Positions 38,016 to 46,730 of a stretch of 64,000 bases of DNA are shown piece by piece. The notes under the pieces were generated by a model that saw only the letters and a program-made list of their open reading frames with translations, did no database searches and was not told the origin of the DNA. The stretch is from assembly GCA_052117325.1 (NCBI GenBank), contig JBQKJJ010000001.1; one strand, 5' to 3'. How positions within the stretch are numbered: the stretch's first letter is position 1; each line of letters begins with the position of its first letter. The translations under genes were made by a program, and so were the position numbers. Source of the stretch: CAG-964 sp902789345. Its GTDB lineage: Bacteria; Bacillota; Clostridia; Oscillospirales; Acutalibacteraceae.

Positions 38016-39791
38016 ATGATTTTAATGGAAAATCAGAATGTTGTGTACGGTATAAACGGTCCTGTTGTTACCGTACTTAAAACAAAAGCCTTCTCCATGA
38101 TGGAGATGGTTTATGTAGGCGAAGAAAAGCTGGTTGGTGAGGTTATCACCATTACAGACGAAATGACTACAATTCAGGTTTATGAAGAAACATCAGGTCT
38201 AAAGCCGGGCGACCCTGTAGTAGGTACAGGTGCACCAATGAATGTTCTTTTGGGTCCCGGAATTATTACAAATATTTTTGACGGCATCGAGCGTCCGCTG
38301 GGTGCTATTGCAGAAAAAAGCGGTGCTTTTATTTCAAAGGGTGTTGCAGTACCGTCACTTGATATGGACAAGGAGTGGGATGTAACGCTAAAGGTTAAGG
38401 TTGGCGATAAGCTGACCTCCGGTCAGATATATGCTACTTTGCCGGAAACACCTGTTATAGAGCACAGACTTCTTGTTCCGCCGAGGGTAAGCGGTACAGT
38501 TACAAGCGTAAAGCCAAACGGCAGGTACAAGCTTATGGACTGTATAGTTACCCTAAAGCTTGAAAGCGGCGAGGACTATGAGCTTACACTGTGCCAAAAG
38601 TGGCCTATCAGAACAGCAAGACCTGTAAAGGAAAGACTTGCACCAAGTATTCCGCTAATTACAGGACAAAGAGTTATAGACACACTGTTCCCTGTTTCTA
38701 AGGGCGGTACAGCTGCTGTACCGGGCGGCTTTGGTACAGGTAAAACTATGACTCAGCACCAAATAGCTAAGTGGTGTGACGCTGACATTATCGTGTATGT
38801 AGGCTGTGGTGAGCGTGGCAACGAAATGAGCCAGGTTCTTGACGAATTTTCAGCCTTGATAGACCCTAAAAATAATCGTCCTATGACTGACAGAACAGTG
38901 CTTATTGCAAATACATCAAATATGCCTGTTGCAGCTCGTGAGGCGTCTATTTATACCGGTATTACACTTGCAGAATATTACAGAGATATGGGCTACGATG
39001 TAGCTATTATGGCTGACTCAACCTCCCGTTGGGCAGAGGCGCTAAGAGAAATTTCAGGCCGTTTGGAGGAAATGCCTGCCGAGGAAGGTTACCCGGCTTA
39101 TTTGCCTTCAAGACTTGCAGAGTTCTACGAGCGTGCCGGCCGTGTAACTCCGCTGTGTGACGGCGAAGGCTCTGTAACAATTATCGGTGCGGTTTCTCCA
39201 CAGGGTGGTGACTTCTCCGAGCCTGTTACACAGAACACAAAGAGATTTATCCGCTGCTTCTGGGCACTTGATAAGTCCTTGGCTTACTCAAGACACTATC
39301 CGGCTATTAACTGGATAGGAAGCTATAGTGAGTATTTTACAGACCTTGACGATTGGTTCGTTAAAAATTACGGCGAGGAATTTATTAAGTGCCGTAACAG
39401 TATAAGTACAATCCTGCAGGAAGAAAGCTCGCTTATGGAAATTGTTAAGCTTATTGGTGCAGATGTTTTGCCTGACGACCAAAAGCTGACAATAGAAATT
39501 GCAAAGGTTATCAGAGTAGGCTATTTGCAGCAGAATGCTTTCCACCCGGACGATACATATGTAACCATAGAGAAGCAGCTGCTTATGATGAAGACAATTC
39601 TTCATCTGTATGATCGTGCAAAGCACCTTGTAAGTGCTAATATTCCTATTAGCCGTGTGCTTGAGGCAGGTCTGTTTGACAAGCTGTTGAAAATGAAGTA
39701 CGACATTCCAAACAATAAGCTTGAAATGTTTGACGAGTACATAAAGGAAATTGATGAAAAGATTGCAGAAATTACTGCAGTACAGTCATAA
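38016..39791 (+). CDS. ntpA: V/A-type ATPase catalytic subunit A
   Basis: A 591-residue catalytic subunit. The P-loop is GGFGTGKT (in AAVPGGFGTGKTMTQHQI), followed by VYVGCGERGNEM and DSTSRWAEALREISGRLEE. The A-subunit-specific non-homologous insert lies before the P-loop (ETPVIEHRLLVPP). Two in-frame ATGs compete: 38016, only 3 bases after AGAGG, and 38025, 12 bases after it; the protein differs by three residues. The reversible direction (ATP synthesis or ion pumping) cannot be read from the sequence. Confidence 0.97.
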   Translation: MILMENQNVVYGINGPVVTVLKTKAFSMMEMVYVGEEKLVGEVITITDEMTTIQVYEETSGLKPGDPVVGTGAPMNVLLGPGIITNIFDGIERPLGAIAEKSGAFISKGVAVPSLDMDKEWDVTLKVKVGDKLTSGQIYATLPETPVIEHRLLVPPRVSGTVTSVKPNGRYKLMDCIVTLKLESGEDYELTLCQKWPIRTARPVKERLAPSIPLITGQRVIDTLFPVSKGGTAAVPGGFGTGKTMTQHQIAKWCDADIIVYVGCGERGNEMSQVLDEFSALIDPKNNRPMTDRTVLIANTSNMPVAAREASIYTGITLAEYYRDMGYDVAIMADSTSRWAEALREISGRLEEMPAEEGYPAYLPSRLAEFYERAGRVTPLCDGEGSVTIIGAVSPQGGDFSEPVTQNTKRFIRCFWALDKSLAYSRHYPAINWIGSYSEYFTDLDDWFVKNYGEEFIKCRNSISTILQEESSLMEIVKLIGADVLPDDQKLTIEIAKVIRVGYLQQNAFHPDDTYVTIEKQLLMMKTILHLYDRAKHLVSANIPISRVLEAGLFDKLLKMKYDIPNNKLEMFDEYIKEIDEKIAEITAVQS

Positions 39792-39816
39792 ATTCATTGA
39801 AAGAAGGTAAACACCA

Positions 39817-41244
39817 ATGATTATAGATTATGTGGGCGTTAAAGAAATAAACGGTTCCCTTATAGTTATAGACGGAGTAAAGGACGCTTTCTTCGATGAG
39901 GTTGTGGACATTCGTTTAGATGACGGTACTGTTCGTAAGGGCAGAATCGTTACTATGGAGGGTGAGCGTATTGTAGTACAGGTTTTTGAGGGTACTCGCT
40001 CAATCTCTTTAACAAATACAAGAACAAGACTGACAGGTCACCCTATGGAAATGCCTATGTCACCTGAAATTGTTGGTCGTGTTTTCAACGGTTCAGGTGA
40101 GCCGATAGACGGCTTGGGTGATGTTTTCCCTGAGAAAATGTGCGACATTAACGGTTCTCCTATTAACCCGGTATCTCGTATATATCCTCAAAACTATATT
40201 AACACAGGTATCTCTACAATAGACACACTAATGACACTTATTCGTGGACAGAAGCTGCCTATATTCTCCGGTTCCGGTATGAGCCACAACGAGCTTGCTG
40301 TTCAGATTGTTCGTCAGGCAAAAATTGCCGACGGTGACGGCAAGGACTTCGTAATTGTATTTGCCGCAATGGGTGTTAAAAACGATGTAGCCGACTACTT
40401 TAAAAAGAGCTTTGAAGAGTCAGGCGTACTTCAGAGGGTTGTAATGTTTCTTAACCTTGCAAACGACCCTATCATAGAGCGTATTCTTACACCAAAGTGT
40501 GCGTTGGCTACTGCCGAGTATCTTGCTTTTGAGCAAAACAAACATGTACTTGTTATTATGACAGATATGACCTCATATGCCGAGGCACTTCGTGAGTTTA
40601 GTACATCAAAGGGTGAAATCCCGGGCAGAAAGGGCTTCCCTGGTTACTTGTATTCCGACTTTGCTTCACTATATGAGCGTGCCGGTATGGTAAAGGGCAA
40701 AACAGGCTCTGTTACACAGATTCCTATTTTGACAATGCCAAACGATGATATTACTCACCCAATTCCTGACCTTACAGGTTACATTACAGAGGGTCAGATA
40801 GTTCTTGACAGAGGTCTTCAGGGACAGGGCATATATCCGCCTGTATCTGTACTGCCGTCACTTTCCCGTTTGATGAAGGACGGTATAGGTAAGGGCTTTA
40901 CAAGAGAAGACCACCAGGCTCTTGCTAACCAGCTGTTTGCTTCGTATGCAAAGGTTATGGACGCTCGTTCACTGTCATCGGTAATCGGTGAAGAGGAGCT
41001 GTCTGCTATTGACAAGAAGTACATTAAGTTTGGTAAGCTGTTTGAGGATAAGTTTGTAAACCAGGGACCAAAGGCCAACAGAACTATTGAACAGAGCCTA
41101 GACCTTGGTTGGGAGTTGCTTTCCCACCTGCCAAAGAATGAGCTTGACCGTGTAGACGATGAAACACTAAATGCTCACTATATTGAAAATATTGAAGAAA
41201 AAGAGGCTGCACAGTCTGAAAGCGAAACAGCCCCTCAGGAATAA
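39817..41244 (+). CDS. ntpB: V/A-type ATPase regulatory subunit B
   Basis: A 475-residue non-catalytic nucleotide-binding subunit. It shows GRVFNGSGEPIDG, PQNYINTGISTIDTLMTLIR, a degenerate P-loop GSGMSHNELA, VMTDMTSYAEALREFSTSKG and GYLYSDFASLYERAG. The acidic C-terminal tail (EEKEAAQSESETAPQE) is a slight extension. AGAAGG precedes the ATG 25 bases after subunit A. Confidence 0.97.
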   Translation: MIIDYVGVKEINGSLIVIDGVKDAFFDEVVDIRLDDGTVRKGRIVTMEGERIVVQVFEGTRSISLTNTRTRLTGHPMEMPMSPEIVGRVFNGSGEPIDGLGDVFPEKMCDINGSPINPVSRIYPQNYINTGISTIDTLMTLIRGQKLPIFSGSGMSHNELAVQIVRQAKIADGDGKDFVIVFAAMGVKNDVADYFKKSFEESGVLQRVVMFLNLANDPIIERILTPKCALATAEYLAFEQNKHVLVIMTDMTSYAEALREFSTSKGEIPGRKGFPGYLYSDFASLYERAGMVKGKTGSVTQIPILTMPNDDITHPIPDLTGYITEGQIVLDRGLQGQGIYPPVSVLPSLSRLMKDGIGKGFTREDHQALANQLFASYAKVMDARSLSSVIGEEELSAIDKKYIKFGKLFEDKFVNQGPKANRTIEQSLDLGWELLSHLPKNELDRVDDETLNAHYIENIEEKEAAQSESETAPQE

Positions 41245-41281
41245 TTTTGAATATTGTCTTTGAAAGGGTAGGTGAGAGAAA

Positions 41282-41938
41282 ATGGCAAACAATGCTGTTG
41301 CCACAAAAGGTAACTTAATAAACACTAAAAAGTCATTGGCTCTTGCTAAGGTTGGTTATGACCTTATGGACAAAAAGAGGAACATTTTAATTCGTGAAAT
41401 GATGACTCTTATTGACAAGGCTAACGAAATTCAAAATAAAATTGACGACGCATACAGCGAGGCTTACCTTAGCCTGCAAACAGCCAATATTACCATTGGT
41501 TTTAACAGTGCCAGGGCAAACTCAATACCTGTGGAAAATTCGCTGCAACTTTCATACAGAAGCGTAATGGGTGTAGAAATTCCCATTGTTACAATTAATT
41601 GTGACGACACAAAGCTGCCTCTTGACTACGGTATGTATGCAACAAACAATGTACTTGATAACGCAAGGTTTAAGTTTGTTCAGGTTAAAAAACTGACTGC
41701 CGACCTGGCTGAAATTGAGAATAGTGTTTATAGACTGGCTGTTGCTATTAAAACTACTCAAAGGCGTGCAAACGCACTTAAAAATATTATGATTCCTCGT
41801 TTTGAAGAGAATGTTAAGTTTATAACCGACGCTCTGGACGAAATGGAAAGAGAAGAATTCTCAAGAATGAAGGTTATAAAAACTCAAAAGCAGAACAAGG
41901 AAAAGCGTAAAAAAAGAATAGAAGCAATGGCTGAATAA
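41282..41938 (+). CDS. ntpD: V/A-type ATPase subunit D (central rotor shaft)
   Basis: A 218-residue antiparallel coiled-coil protein. The N-terminal ATKGNLINTKKSLALAKVGY and LMDKKRNILIREMM and the C-terminal RRANALKNIMIPRFEENVKF are diagnostic of subunit D. A very basic tail (KTQKQNKEKRKKRIEAM) ends it. It is the last gene of the operon, followed by a terminator. Confidence 0.95.
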   Translation: MANNAVATKGNLINTKKSLALAKVGYDLMDKKRNILIREMMTLIDKANEIQNKIDDAYSEAYLSLQTANITIGFNSARANSIPVENSLQLSYRSVMGVEIPIVTINCDDTKLPLDYGMYATNNVLDNARFKFVQVKKLTADLAEIENSVYRLAVAIKTTQRRANALKNIMIPRFEENVKFITDALDEMEREEFSRMKVIKTQKQNKEKRKKRIEAMAE

Positions 41939-41950
41939 CTATCAAAAACC

Positions 41951-41986
41951 AATCCCCTGTGCAGTATTTTGCATAGGGGATTTTTC
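41951..41986 (+). terminator. intrinsic terminator of the V/A-ATPase operon
   Basis: AATCCCCTGTGC (41951-41962) pairs with GCATAGGGGATT (41971-41982, one wobble), followed by TTT. Confidence 0.92.
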
Positions 41987-42085
41987 GTCTCATTTTGTAT
42001 ACACATGGCTTTAAACATAAAGCAGCCAATATATTATAAAATTTGGCATATAACTAAGGTTGTAATAGATCTAGCTATATGTTAT

Positions 42086-42186
42086 AATACTCCTTGCAAT
42101 AGCAGGAGTATTTTTTGCCACCGGGTAAAATCTATGCACCTAAGGCGTTCCGTTAGGTCTTTGAAGGAGCGTCTGGGTGCTTTTTT
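42086..42186 (+). promoter_or_regulatory. tandem terminator-like hairpins (candidate attenuator) before the MATE gene
   Basis: The first hairpin is AATACTCC (42086-42093)/GGAGTATT (42105-42112) with TTTTT. The second, from about 42135 to 42180, has GCACC/GGTGC and AGGCGTTCC/GGAGCGTCT (all paired with wobbles) around a 14-base loop, followed by TTTTTT. The second ends about 35 bases before the MATE start codon, where an attenuator would sit. Ligand or trigger unknown. Confidence 0.5.
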
Positions 42187-42218
42187 ATTATGTGAAATTA
42201 TTGTTGGAGGTTTGCAAA

Positions 42219-43529
42219 TTGAACAGCTTACTAAAAGACTTTTTTAAGTATACAGGATTGAACATAGCGGGAATGATAGGTTTGTCTTGCTATATTTTGG
42301 CGGATACATTTTTTGTAGCACAGGCACTGGGTACAGACGGGCTTGCGGCGCTTAACTTTGCTATAGCGATTTACACGCTTATGAACGGTGCAGGACTTAT
42401 GCTTGGCATAGGCGGCGCAACGGTTTTTACCATAAAAAAAGAAACCGGCAAAAACGGCAACATTCCGTTTATGCACAGCCTTTACGGTGGCGCGGCTGTA
42501 GCATTGGTGCTGGTAATAGCCGGTTTGTTTTTTTCGACGCCTTTGTCTGCTTTAATGGGGGCAGAGGGTAATGCTTTGCCTATGTGCAGTATTTACTTAA
42601 AGGTGCTTATGTTATTTTCGCCGTTTTTTATACTTAACAGTATTCTTACTGCTTTTGTACGAAACGACAACAGCCCAAGGCTTTCTATGACGGCAATGCT
42701 TGTAAGCAGTTTTTCAAATATAGTGCTTGATTATGTTTTTATGTTTCCATTTAATATGGGTATGTTCGGTGCTGTATTTGCCACATGTATGTCACCTGTA
42801 ATCAGCATTGCTATTCTTTCCAGGCATTTTATAAAAAAGAAAAATACTTTCTTTATAGAAAGGGTTAAGTTTAAATTTTCGGAATTAAAAAATGTTCTTA
42901 CTTACGGTTTTTCAACCTTTGTAGGGGAGCTTGCATCGTCCATAGCACTTTTGGTTTTTAACCTTGTGCTTATGAATATTGGCGGCAGTACTGCTGTAGC
43001 AGCATATGGTATTATTGCCAATATTGTGTTGGTGGTTATTTCCATATATAACGGCCTTTCTCAAGGCACACAGCCGTTGGCAAGCAGTTACTACGGTAAG
43101 GGTGGTTACCCCCAGCTTGAAAAGCTTCTGCGCTATGGTTTAGTATCTTCCTTAGTAATATCGGGGGTAATATATGCAGTGCTTTTTGTATTTGCAGAAC
43201 CAATAGTACAGGTATTTAGCGGACAAGACCAATACCTAAAAGAAATATCTGTTGTCGGTGTAAAAATATACTTTATAGGTATATTCTTTAACGGTATTAA
43301 TGTGTTTTTAGCATCGTTTTTAAGCGCAACCTCCAAGTACGGCCAGGGTATGGTTATATCTATACTTCGCAGCAGTGTGGTACTGATACCGGCTGTAATA
43401 GTGCTAAGCATAGCCTTTAGCATAAACGGCGTGTGGATGTCTTTTGTGGTTACAGAGCTGATAGTATGTGTTCTGTCTTTAATATTTACCGTAAAACTGT
43501 TAAAAGAGTTTAAAAGTAAGGCGGTGTAG
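42219..43529 (+). CDS. MATE-family efflux transporter
   Basis: A 436-residue, 12-helix antiporter of the MATE/NorM-DinF superfamily that exports drugs or metabolites using Na+ or H+. Family stretches are ADTFFVAQALGTDGLAALNF, GLMLGIGGATVF, FVRNDNSPRLSMTAML and NGLSQGTQPLASSYYG. The TTG at 42219 is eight bases from GGAGG (42206-42210) and gives a proper start before helix 1; an ATG-type extension to 42177 would begin inside the upstream hairpin. The gene stands alone behind an attenuator-like hairpin. The substrate is unknown. Confidence 0.92.
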   Translation: MNSLLKDFFKYTGLNIAGMIGLSCYILADTFFVAQALGTDGLAALNFAIAIYTLMNGAGLMLGIGGATVFTIKKETGKNGNIPFMHSLYGGAAVALVLVIAGLFFSTPLSALMGAEGNALPMCSIYLKVLMLFSPFFILNSILTAFVRNDNSPRLSMTAMLVSSFSNIVLDYVFMFPFNMGMFGAVFATCMSPVISIAILSRHFIKKKNTFFIERVKFKFSELKNVLTYGFSTFVGELASSIALLVFNLVLMNIGGSTAVAAYGIIANIVLVVISIYNGLSQGTQPLASSYYGKGGYPQLEKLLRYGLVSSLVISGVIYAVLFVFAEPIVQVFSGQDQYLKEISVVGVKIYFIGIFFNGINVFLASFLSATSKYGQGMVISILRSSVVLIPAVIVLSIAFSINGVWMSFVVTELIVCVLSLIFTVKLLKEFKSKAV

Positions 43530-43542
43530 AAGCCGCTTGTTT

Positions 43543-43582
43543 GCTTGATGTAAACTTACCGAGGTATACAGCAAGCTTTTTT
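43543..43582 (+). terminator. intrinsic terminator of the MATE gene
   Basis: GCTTGATGTA (43543-43552) pairs with TACAGCAAGC (43567-43576) with one mismatch, followed by six T's. Confidence 0.75.
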
Positions 43583-43597
43583 ATGGTATGGATATAA

Positions 43598-43691
43598 AAT
43601 ATCCCCCACTACAATTTTTCTATATTGTGTGCCTTAAAAGTTAGGTTTCAATACCTACTTTCAAGGGCACACTATTGCAGTAGGGGGTATT
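43598..43691. repeat. 94-bp imperfect palindrome, possible MITE-like or RNA element
   Basis: Outer arms 43598-43615 and 43674-43691 pair over 18 positions with two mismatches (AATATCCCCCACTACAAT). Inner GTGTGCC/GGCACAC is perfect, and AAAGT..AGGT / ACCT..ACTTT continue inward. Neither end has a clear T run, so it is not a plain terminator. Confidence 0.55.
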
Positions 43692-43724
43692 AAAAATTCT
43701 TAAATGTGTATTTTAATAAGTAAG

Positions 43725-43765
43725 ACTAAATGAAGCACCAGATGTATTGTGGTGCTTCATTTAGT
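43725..43765. terminator. terminator-like perfect hairpin overlapping the yaiI stop codon
   Basis: A perfect 16-bp inverted repeat, 43725-43740 with 43750-43765 (ACTAAATGAAGCACCA arms), 9-base loop. The minus-strand gene's stop lies inside the right arm. Confidence 0.75.
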
Positions 43766-44222
43766 TATTTATATGTTCCTTTAAGTGTTGATTTATTATT
43801 TTCTCAAAGGCTTGTATAAAATTTGAGGTATCCTGTTTACTGCGCTTTGACGGCCCTTTTAGGTGATGTTTGGCAGAGCTGTTTCGTACTTTTTTTGTAA
43901 CATATCTTGAGTATAAAAGACCTTCAATATTGTCATTTGTAAATATTAAACCGTTTTGGTTTAAACAGTAGCATTTTTTACTTAGTGCCATTGCCGCCAC
44001 ACCATAGTCTTGAGTAATAACAACATCATAGGGCTTGCATTTATTTACAAGTGCAAAATCCACAGCGTCAGCCCCGGCACCAATAGTTATAACCTGTCCG
44101 TAGTCAGAGGTAATTATATGGTTTGTATCGCACATAATTATAAGCTTTAGCTTGTAGCGTTTGCACAGGCTTTCAGTTTCCTTTACTACCGGGCAACCGT
44201 CCGCATCTATAAAAACTGTCAT
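43761..44222 (-). CDS. YaiI/YqxD-family protein (DUF188)
   Basis: A 153-residue protein of the UPF0178 family, which has a PIN/NYN-like nuclease fold. VFIDADGCPVVKETE at the N-terminus, GADAVDFALVNKCKPYDVVI, TQDYGVAAMALSKKC and LKGPSKRSKQD are the family's motifs, with the acidic residues (Asp6, Asp8, Asp71 region) expected at the metal site. The biochemical role in bacteria is not established. The start is the ATG at 44222 with AAAGCAGGA upstream. It follows the FkbM methyltransferase gene by 18 bases on the same strand. Confidence 0.9.
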   Translation of the reverse strand: MTVFIDADGCPVVKETESLCKRYKLKLIIMCDTNHIITSDYGQVITIGAGADAVDFALVNKCKPYDVVITQDYGVAAMALSKKCYCLNQNGLIFTNDNIEGLLYSRYVTKKVRNSSAKHHLKGPSKRSKQDTSNFIQAFEKIINQHLKEHINN

Positions 44223-44240
44223 ATTGTTTTCCTGCTTTCT

Positions 44241-45290
44241 TTATACACAGTAGAGGTTAGTATCCCACAGCGGAATATACGGGTGGTGCCTGAGGTAAAA
44301 GCGGTATTCCGGATTAATAGCGTTTACAATAAGCATTAATTCAAATAAATCCTCAAAGGTGTGGTAGGCCGCAATATTCATTTTAGGCTTATATTTAGAT
44401 ATAGTTTTTATACCGCCTGCCAATGCCTGTTTTTCTGCTCCCTCTACATCCATTTTAATATATGTAGGGGTAATTTCATTGCACAGTGTGTCAATACAGG
44501 TAGCTTCTAAAGGCGTGCCGTTGTTGCCTATTGTGGAGTTTCTGCCGCCCTTGTTATCAAAATAGAGGGTAGTATCGTTTTTCCAAATGGTTTTTTGGTA
44601 GGCTGTAACATTAGGCTTGTCATTAATATATAGACACAGCTTTTTATATGTTTTAGGGTCAGGTTCAAGAGCAACAGCTCGATTAAACCCTCCGGCTTTT
44701 TCAATAAGCTCCTGCAATGTGTCGCCCCTGTATGCACCTAGGTCCATGTAATTTTCCGTTGGCGACAGCTTTAGCACATTGTCAAAAATTTCGTCTTTCG
44801 TGTCGGTGCAGTCCCATAAGTATTTTAATCTGCCGGTGTAGTAGAATTTTACAGCGTTCTCAAATACTGCTTTTGAACGGTTATCGCTTAAAAGAGAATA
44901 CGCTGTTTCTATTTTTTCAGCGTTGGCGTGTAGAAAATCATCGTCAAAAATATTGCTGCCAAATACAGGTACATTAGGCACCACAATCTCGTATGAGTTT
45001 TCTAATGCCCTTATATGATTGATAACATCAGGCACTTGCGTGCCAAAGGCAATGGCAATAATAAAGTCGTTAAGAGTTTCTTTAAAATAGCTTAGCTTTT
45101 GCACAGTAAAGCCGTTGTAGCTTTGTCCCCGTACAAAGCTGTCGCTTGCCATTACACCGCTGCATTTTATGCCATAGTGTTTAAACAGCTTTAAAACCTT
45201 GTCTGCACCATTGCCCATTCCATAAATTATAATAGGCTTGTCTGTATTTTTTAAGTATTTCCATATATTATCTTCAGTAAAGTAATTCAT
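44241..45290 (-). CDS. FkbM-family methyltransferase
   Basis: A 349-residue protein. The N-terminal part (residues 1-115) has a Rossmann-like stretch KPIIIYGMGNGADKVLKLF and may bind a nucleotide. The C-terminal part is an FkbM SAM-dependent methyltransferase: NYMDLGAYRGDTLQELIEKA, VALEPDPKTYKKL and YIKMDVEGAEKQALAGGIKT. The family methylates O atoms of sugars or polyketides, but the substrate here is unknown. The ATG at 45290 has AGGGTGA upstream; the longer frame to 45365 is AT-rich and lacks a site. It is probably cotranscribed with yaiI. Confidence 0.88.
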   Translation of the reverse strand: MNYFTEDNIWKYLKNTDKPIIIYGMGNGADKVLKLFKHYGIKCSGVMASDSFVRGQSYNGFTVQKLSYFKETLNDFIIAIAFGTQVPDVINHIRALENSYEIVVPNVPVFGSNIFDDDFLHANAEKIETAYSLLSDNRSKAVFENAVKFYYTGRLKYLWDCTDTKDEIFDNVLKLSPTENYMDLGAYRGDTLQELIEKAGGFNRAVALEPDPKTYKKLCLYINDKPNVTAYQKTIWKNDTTLYFDNKGGRNSTIGNNGTPLEATCIDTLCNEITPTYIKMDVEGAEKQALAGGIKTISKYKPKMNIAAYHTFEDLFELMLIVNAINPEYRFYLRHHPYIPLWDTNLYCV

Positions 45291-45539
45291 TTTGTTCACC
45301 CTAATGTATATAATACTATATATTGCATACACCGTCAAATGGCTGTAGATGTAGGACATATGCACAATTATTGCATAAATATTATTAAAATTTGTACTAT
45401 TTATAAATTTATTGTAACTGTCATATTTTCACCCGCAAAATCAAAAAATACACTTGATATTTTTTAGGATTTAATGTATTATTTACTTTGTAAAGTTAAT
45501 ATTTTGTGTTAAATTGTTTAATTTGGAGGATTGACAAAA

Positions 45540-46097
45540 ATGAAGAAAACAGCAATATTAGTTGCTATTATGCTTGTGGTAATTTCTGTTACCTTTGCAG
45601 GCTGCGGTAATGACCAAAAGTCCGAGGCTACGGAGCCTTCTGCAACCCCAATAGCTACAGTTGCACCAACAGCAGCACCAACAAGCGCAACAAAGCCAAC
45701 ACAGGCTACACAGGCTACACAAGCCACACAGGCTACACAGGCAGCTACATTCCAGGTAAATATCGCTACAAACCCATCAGCTACTTCACCTACACAGGCA
45801 GCTACAGACGCTAACGGCAACCCTGTTGCAGCTACAGAGGTACCTACAGCTTCACCAAACGCTTCTCCTGCATTAGGCGAGCCTGATTCTAACGGCAATT
45901 ACACAGTTACGGGTACAGTTACAGGTCACGGCGGCTCCACAGTTGTAATTATGGTTGGTGACGGCAGTGAGTATGAGTTTAACTATTCCGGTACAGGTCT
46001 AACTTACAGTGACATTGCCGAGGGCCAAACAGTTACTATAGTATCAGACGGTGACCCAAGCGGTGCAGGCGTACCAAATGCCGTTTCAATTTCATAA
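45540..46097 (+). CDS. secreted lipoprotein with Thr-Gln-Ala repeats
   Basis: A 185-residue predicted lipoprotein: MKKTAILVAIMLVVISVTF then the lipobox FAGC with Cys22 as the lipid anchor. Residues 30-115 are a Ser/Thr/Pro/Ala-rich linker with five 9-bp DNA units (45701-45745) coding (Thr)-Gln-Ala-Thr repeats. The C-terminal 65 residues (GNYTVTGTVTGHGGSTVVIM to the end) look like a small beta-fold domain with no family I can name. The ATG at 45540 is ten bases from GGAGG; a TTG at 45531 is too close. The low-complexity linker probably spans the cell wall. Confidence 0.75.
   Translation: MKKTAILVAIMLVVISVTFAGCGNDQKSEATEPSATPIATVAPTAAPTSATKPTQATQATQATQATQAATFQVNIATNPSATSPTQAATDANGNPVAATEVPTASPNASPALGEPDSNGNYTVTGTVTGHGGSTVVIMVGDGSEYEFNYSGTGLTYSDIAEGQTVTIVSDGDPSGAGVPNAVSIS
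45701..45745 (+). repeat. five 9-bp tandem units in lipoprotein linker
   Basis: Units ACAGGCTAC, ACAGGCTAC, ACAAGCCAC, ACAGGCTAC and ACAGGCAGC. The 9-bp unit keeps frame, so copy number can vary the linker length without breaking the gene. Confidence 0.9.
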
Positions 46098-46200
46098 TTG
46101 TTACTGTGTTTACCGATGATGCTCTATAGTTTGATAGGGTATATAAATACATATGAGTGGTAACAGTTTAACTGTTAGACAAACATTATAGGTGATGCAT

Positions 46201-46446
46201 TTGAAAAAGAAAACAATGTCAAAAAGTAAAAAGCTAATTTTATATGCAGCAATGTTAGTTGTAGGATTGCTGGCGTTTATTCTTGAACTATTTGTATTTC
46301 AAAAGCCGGACGGAATTTTAGGACTTATTATTTGCATTATCAGTATTTTAATGATATTGATTAGTGTTGTGAAATTGTGTTCGCTCAGTTCTGAGTTTGA
46401 GGACAGCTTTTTGGCGGCATTGGATATTTTCTTTTGGCTGCCGTAA
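46201..46446 (+). CDS. small two-helix membrane protein, unknown function
   Basis: An 81-residue protein with a basic N-terminus (KKKTMSKSKK) and two predicted membrane helices (about 13-32 and 42-62: ILYAAMLVVGLLAFILELF, GLIICIISILMILISVV). The start is uncertain: TTG at 46201 lies six bases from AGGTG (46190-46194), whereas ATG at 46195 overlaps that site. No family is recognised. It follows the lipoprotein gene by about 100 bases and is followed by a strongly structured stretch. Confidence 0.5.
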   Translation: MKKKTMSKSKKLILYAAMLVVGLLAFILELFVFQKPDGILGLIICIISILMILISVVKLCSLSSEFEDSFLAALDIFFWLP

Positions 46447-46463
46447 GTGGATTACGCTGGGTT

Positions 46464-46630
46464 TGGCAATATAGCACAGTGAAGGTTGCTTTGTGCTTTG
46501 CCACTTTGAGTAGTGTCCGTAAGGACGGCAGTAAAAAATTAAGTGAACAGTTAAAATGATATACACCCCTAAAGCGGTTTTGGTTTTAACCATAGTTGCT
46601 TTAGGGGTGTTGTGTTGTTTAGCTGTTCAC
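46464..46630. ncRNA. structured intergenic element with three hairpins
   Basis: Three hairpins in a row: TGGCA (46464-46468)/TGCCA (46499-46503) enclosing AGCACA (46473-46478)/TGTGCT (46492-46497); GTCC-GTAA-GGAC (46515-46526) with a GNRA tetraloop; and GTGAACAG (46543-46550)/CTGTTCAC (46623-46630) enclosing a perfect 13-bp stem 46563-46575/46598-46610. No promoter was identified and a short CCTTTT run follows. It could be an unknown RNA or the 3' UTR of the gene at 46201. Confidence 0.4.
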
Positions 46631-46730
46631 CTTTTGTCATTATAATGTGATTATTAGGAAATTAATTATTTTAGATTAAGCAAGTGCAGCCATAATGTTT
46701 TCGCACGGAATTAGTTATTATAGTATCTGA

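Noticed and set aside
42119..42180. Resemblance of CTAAGGCGTTCCG to the 5' part of ykkC (guanidine-I) riboswitches upstream of MATE
   Set aside because: Only a short, imperfect string matches and the conserved ACACGGC and GGGACAAAAGCCC parts are absent.
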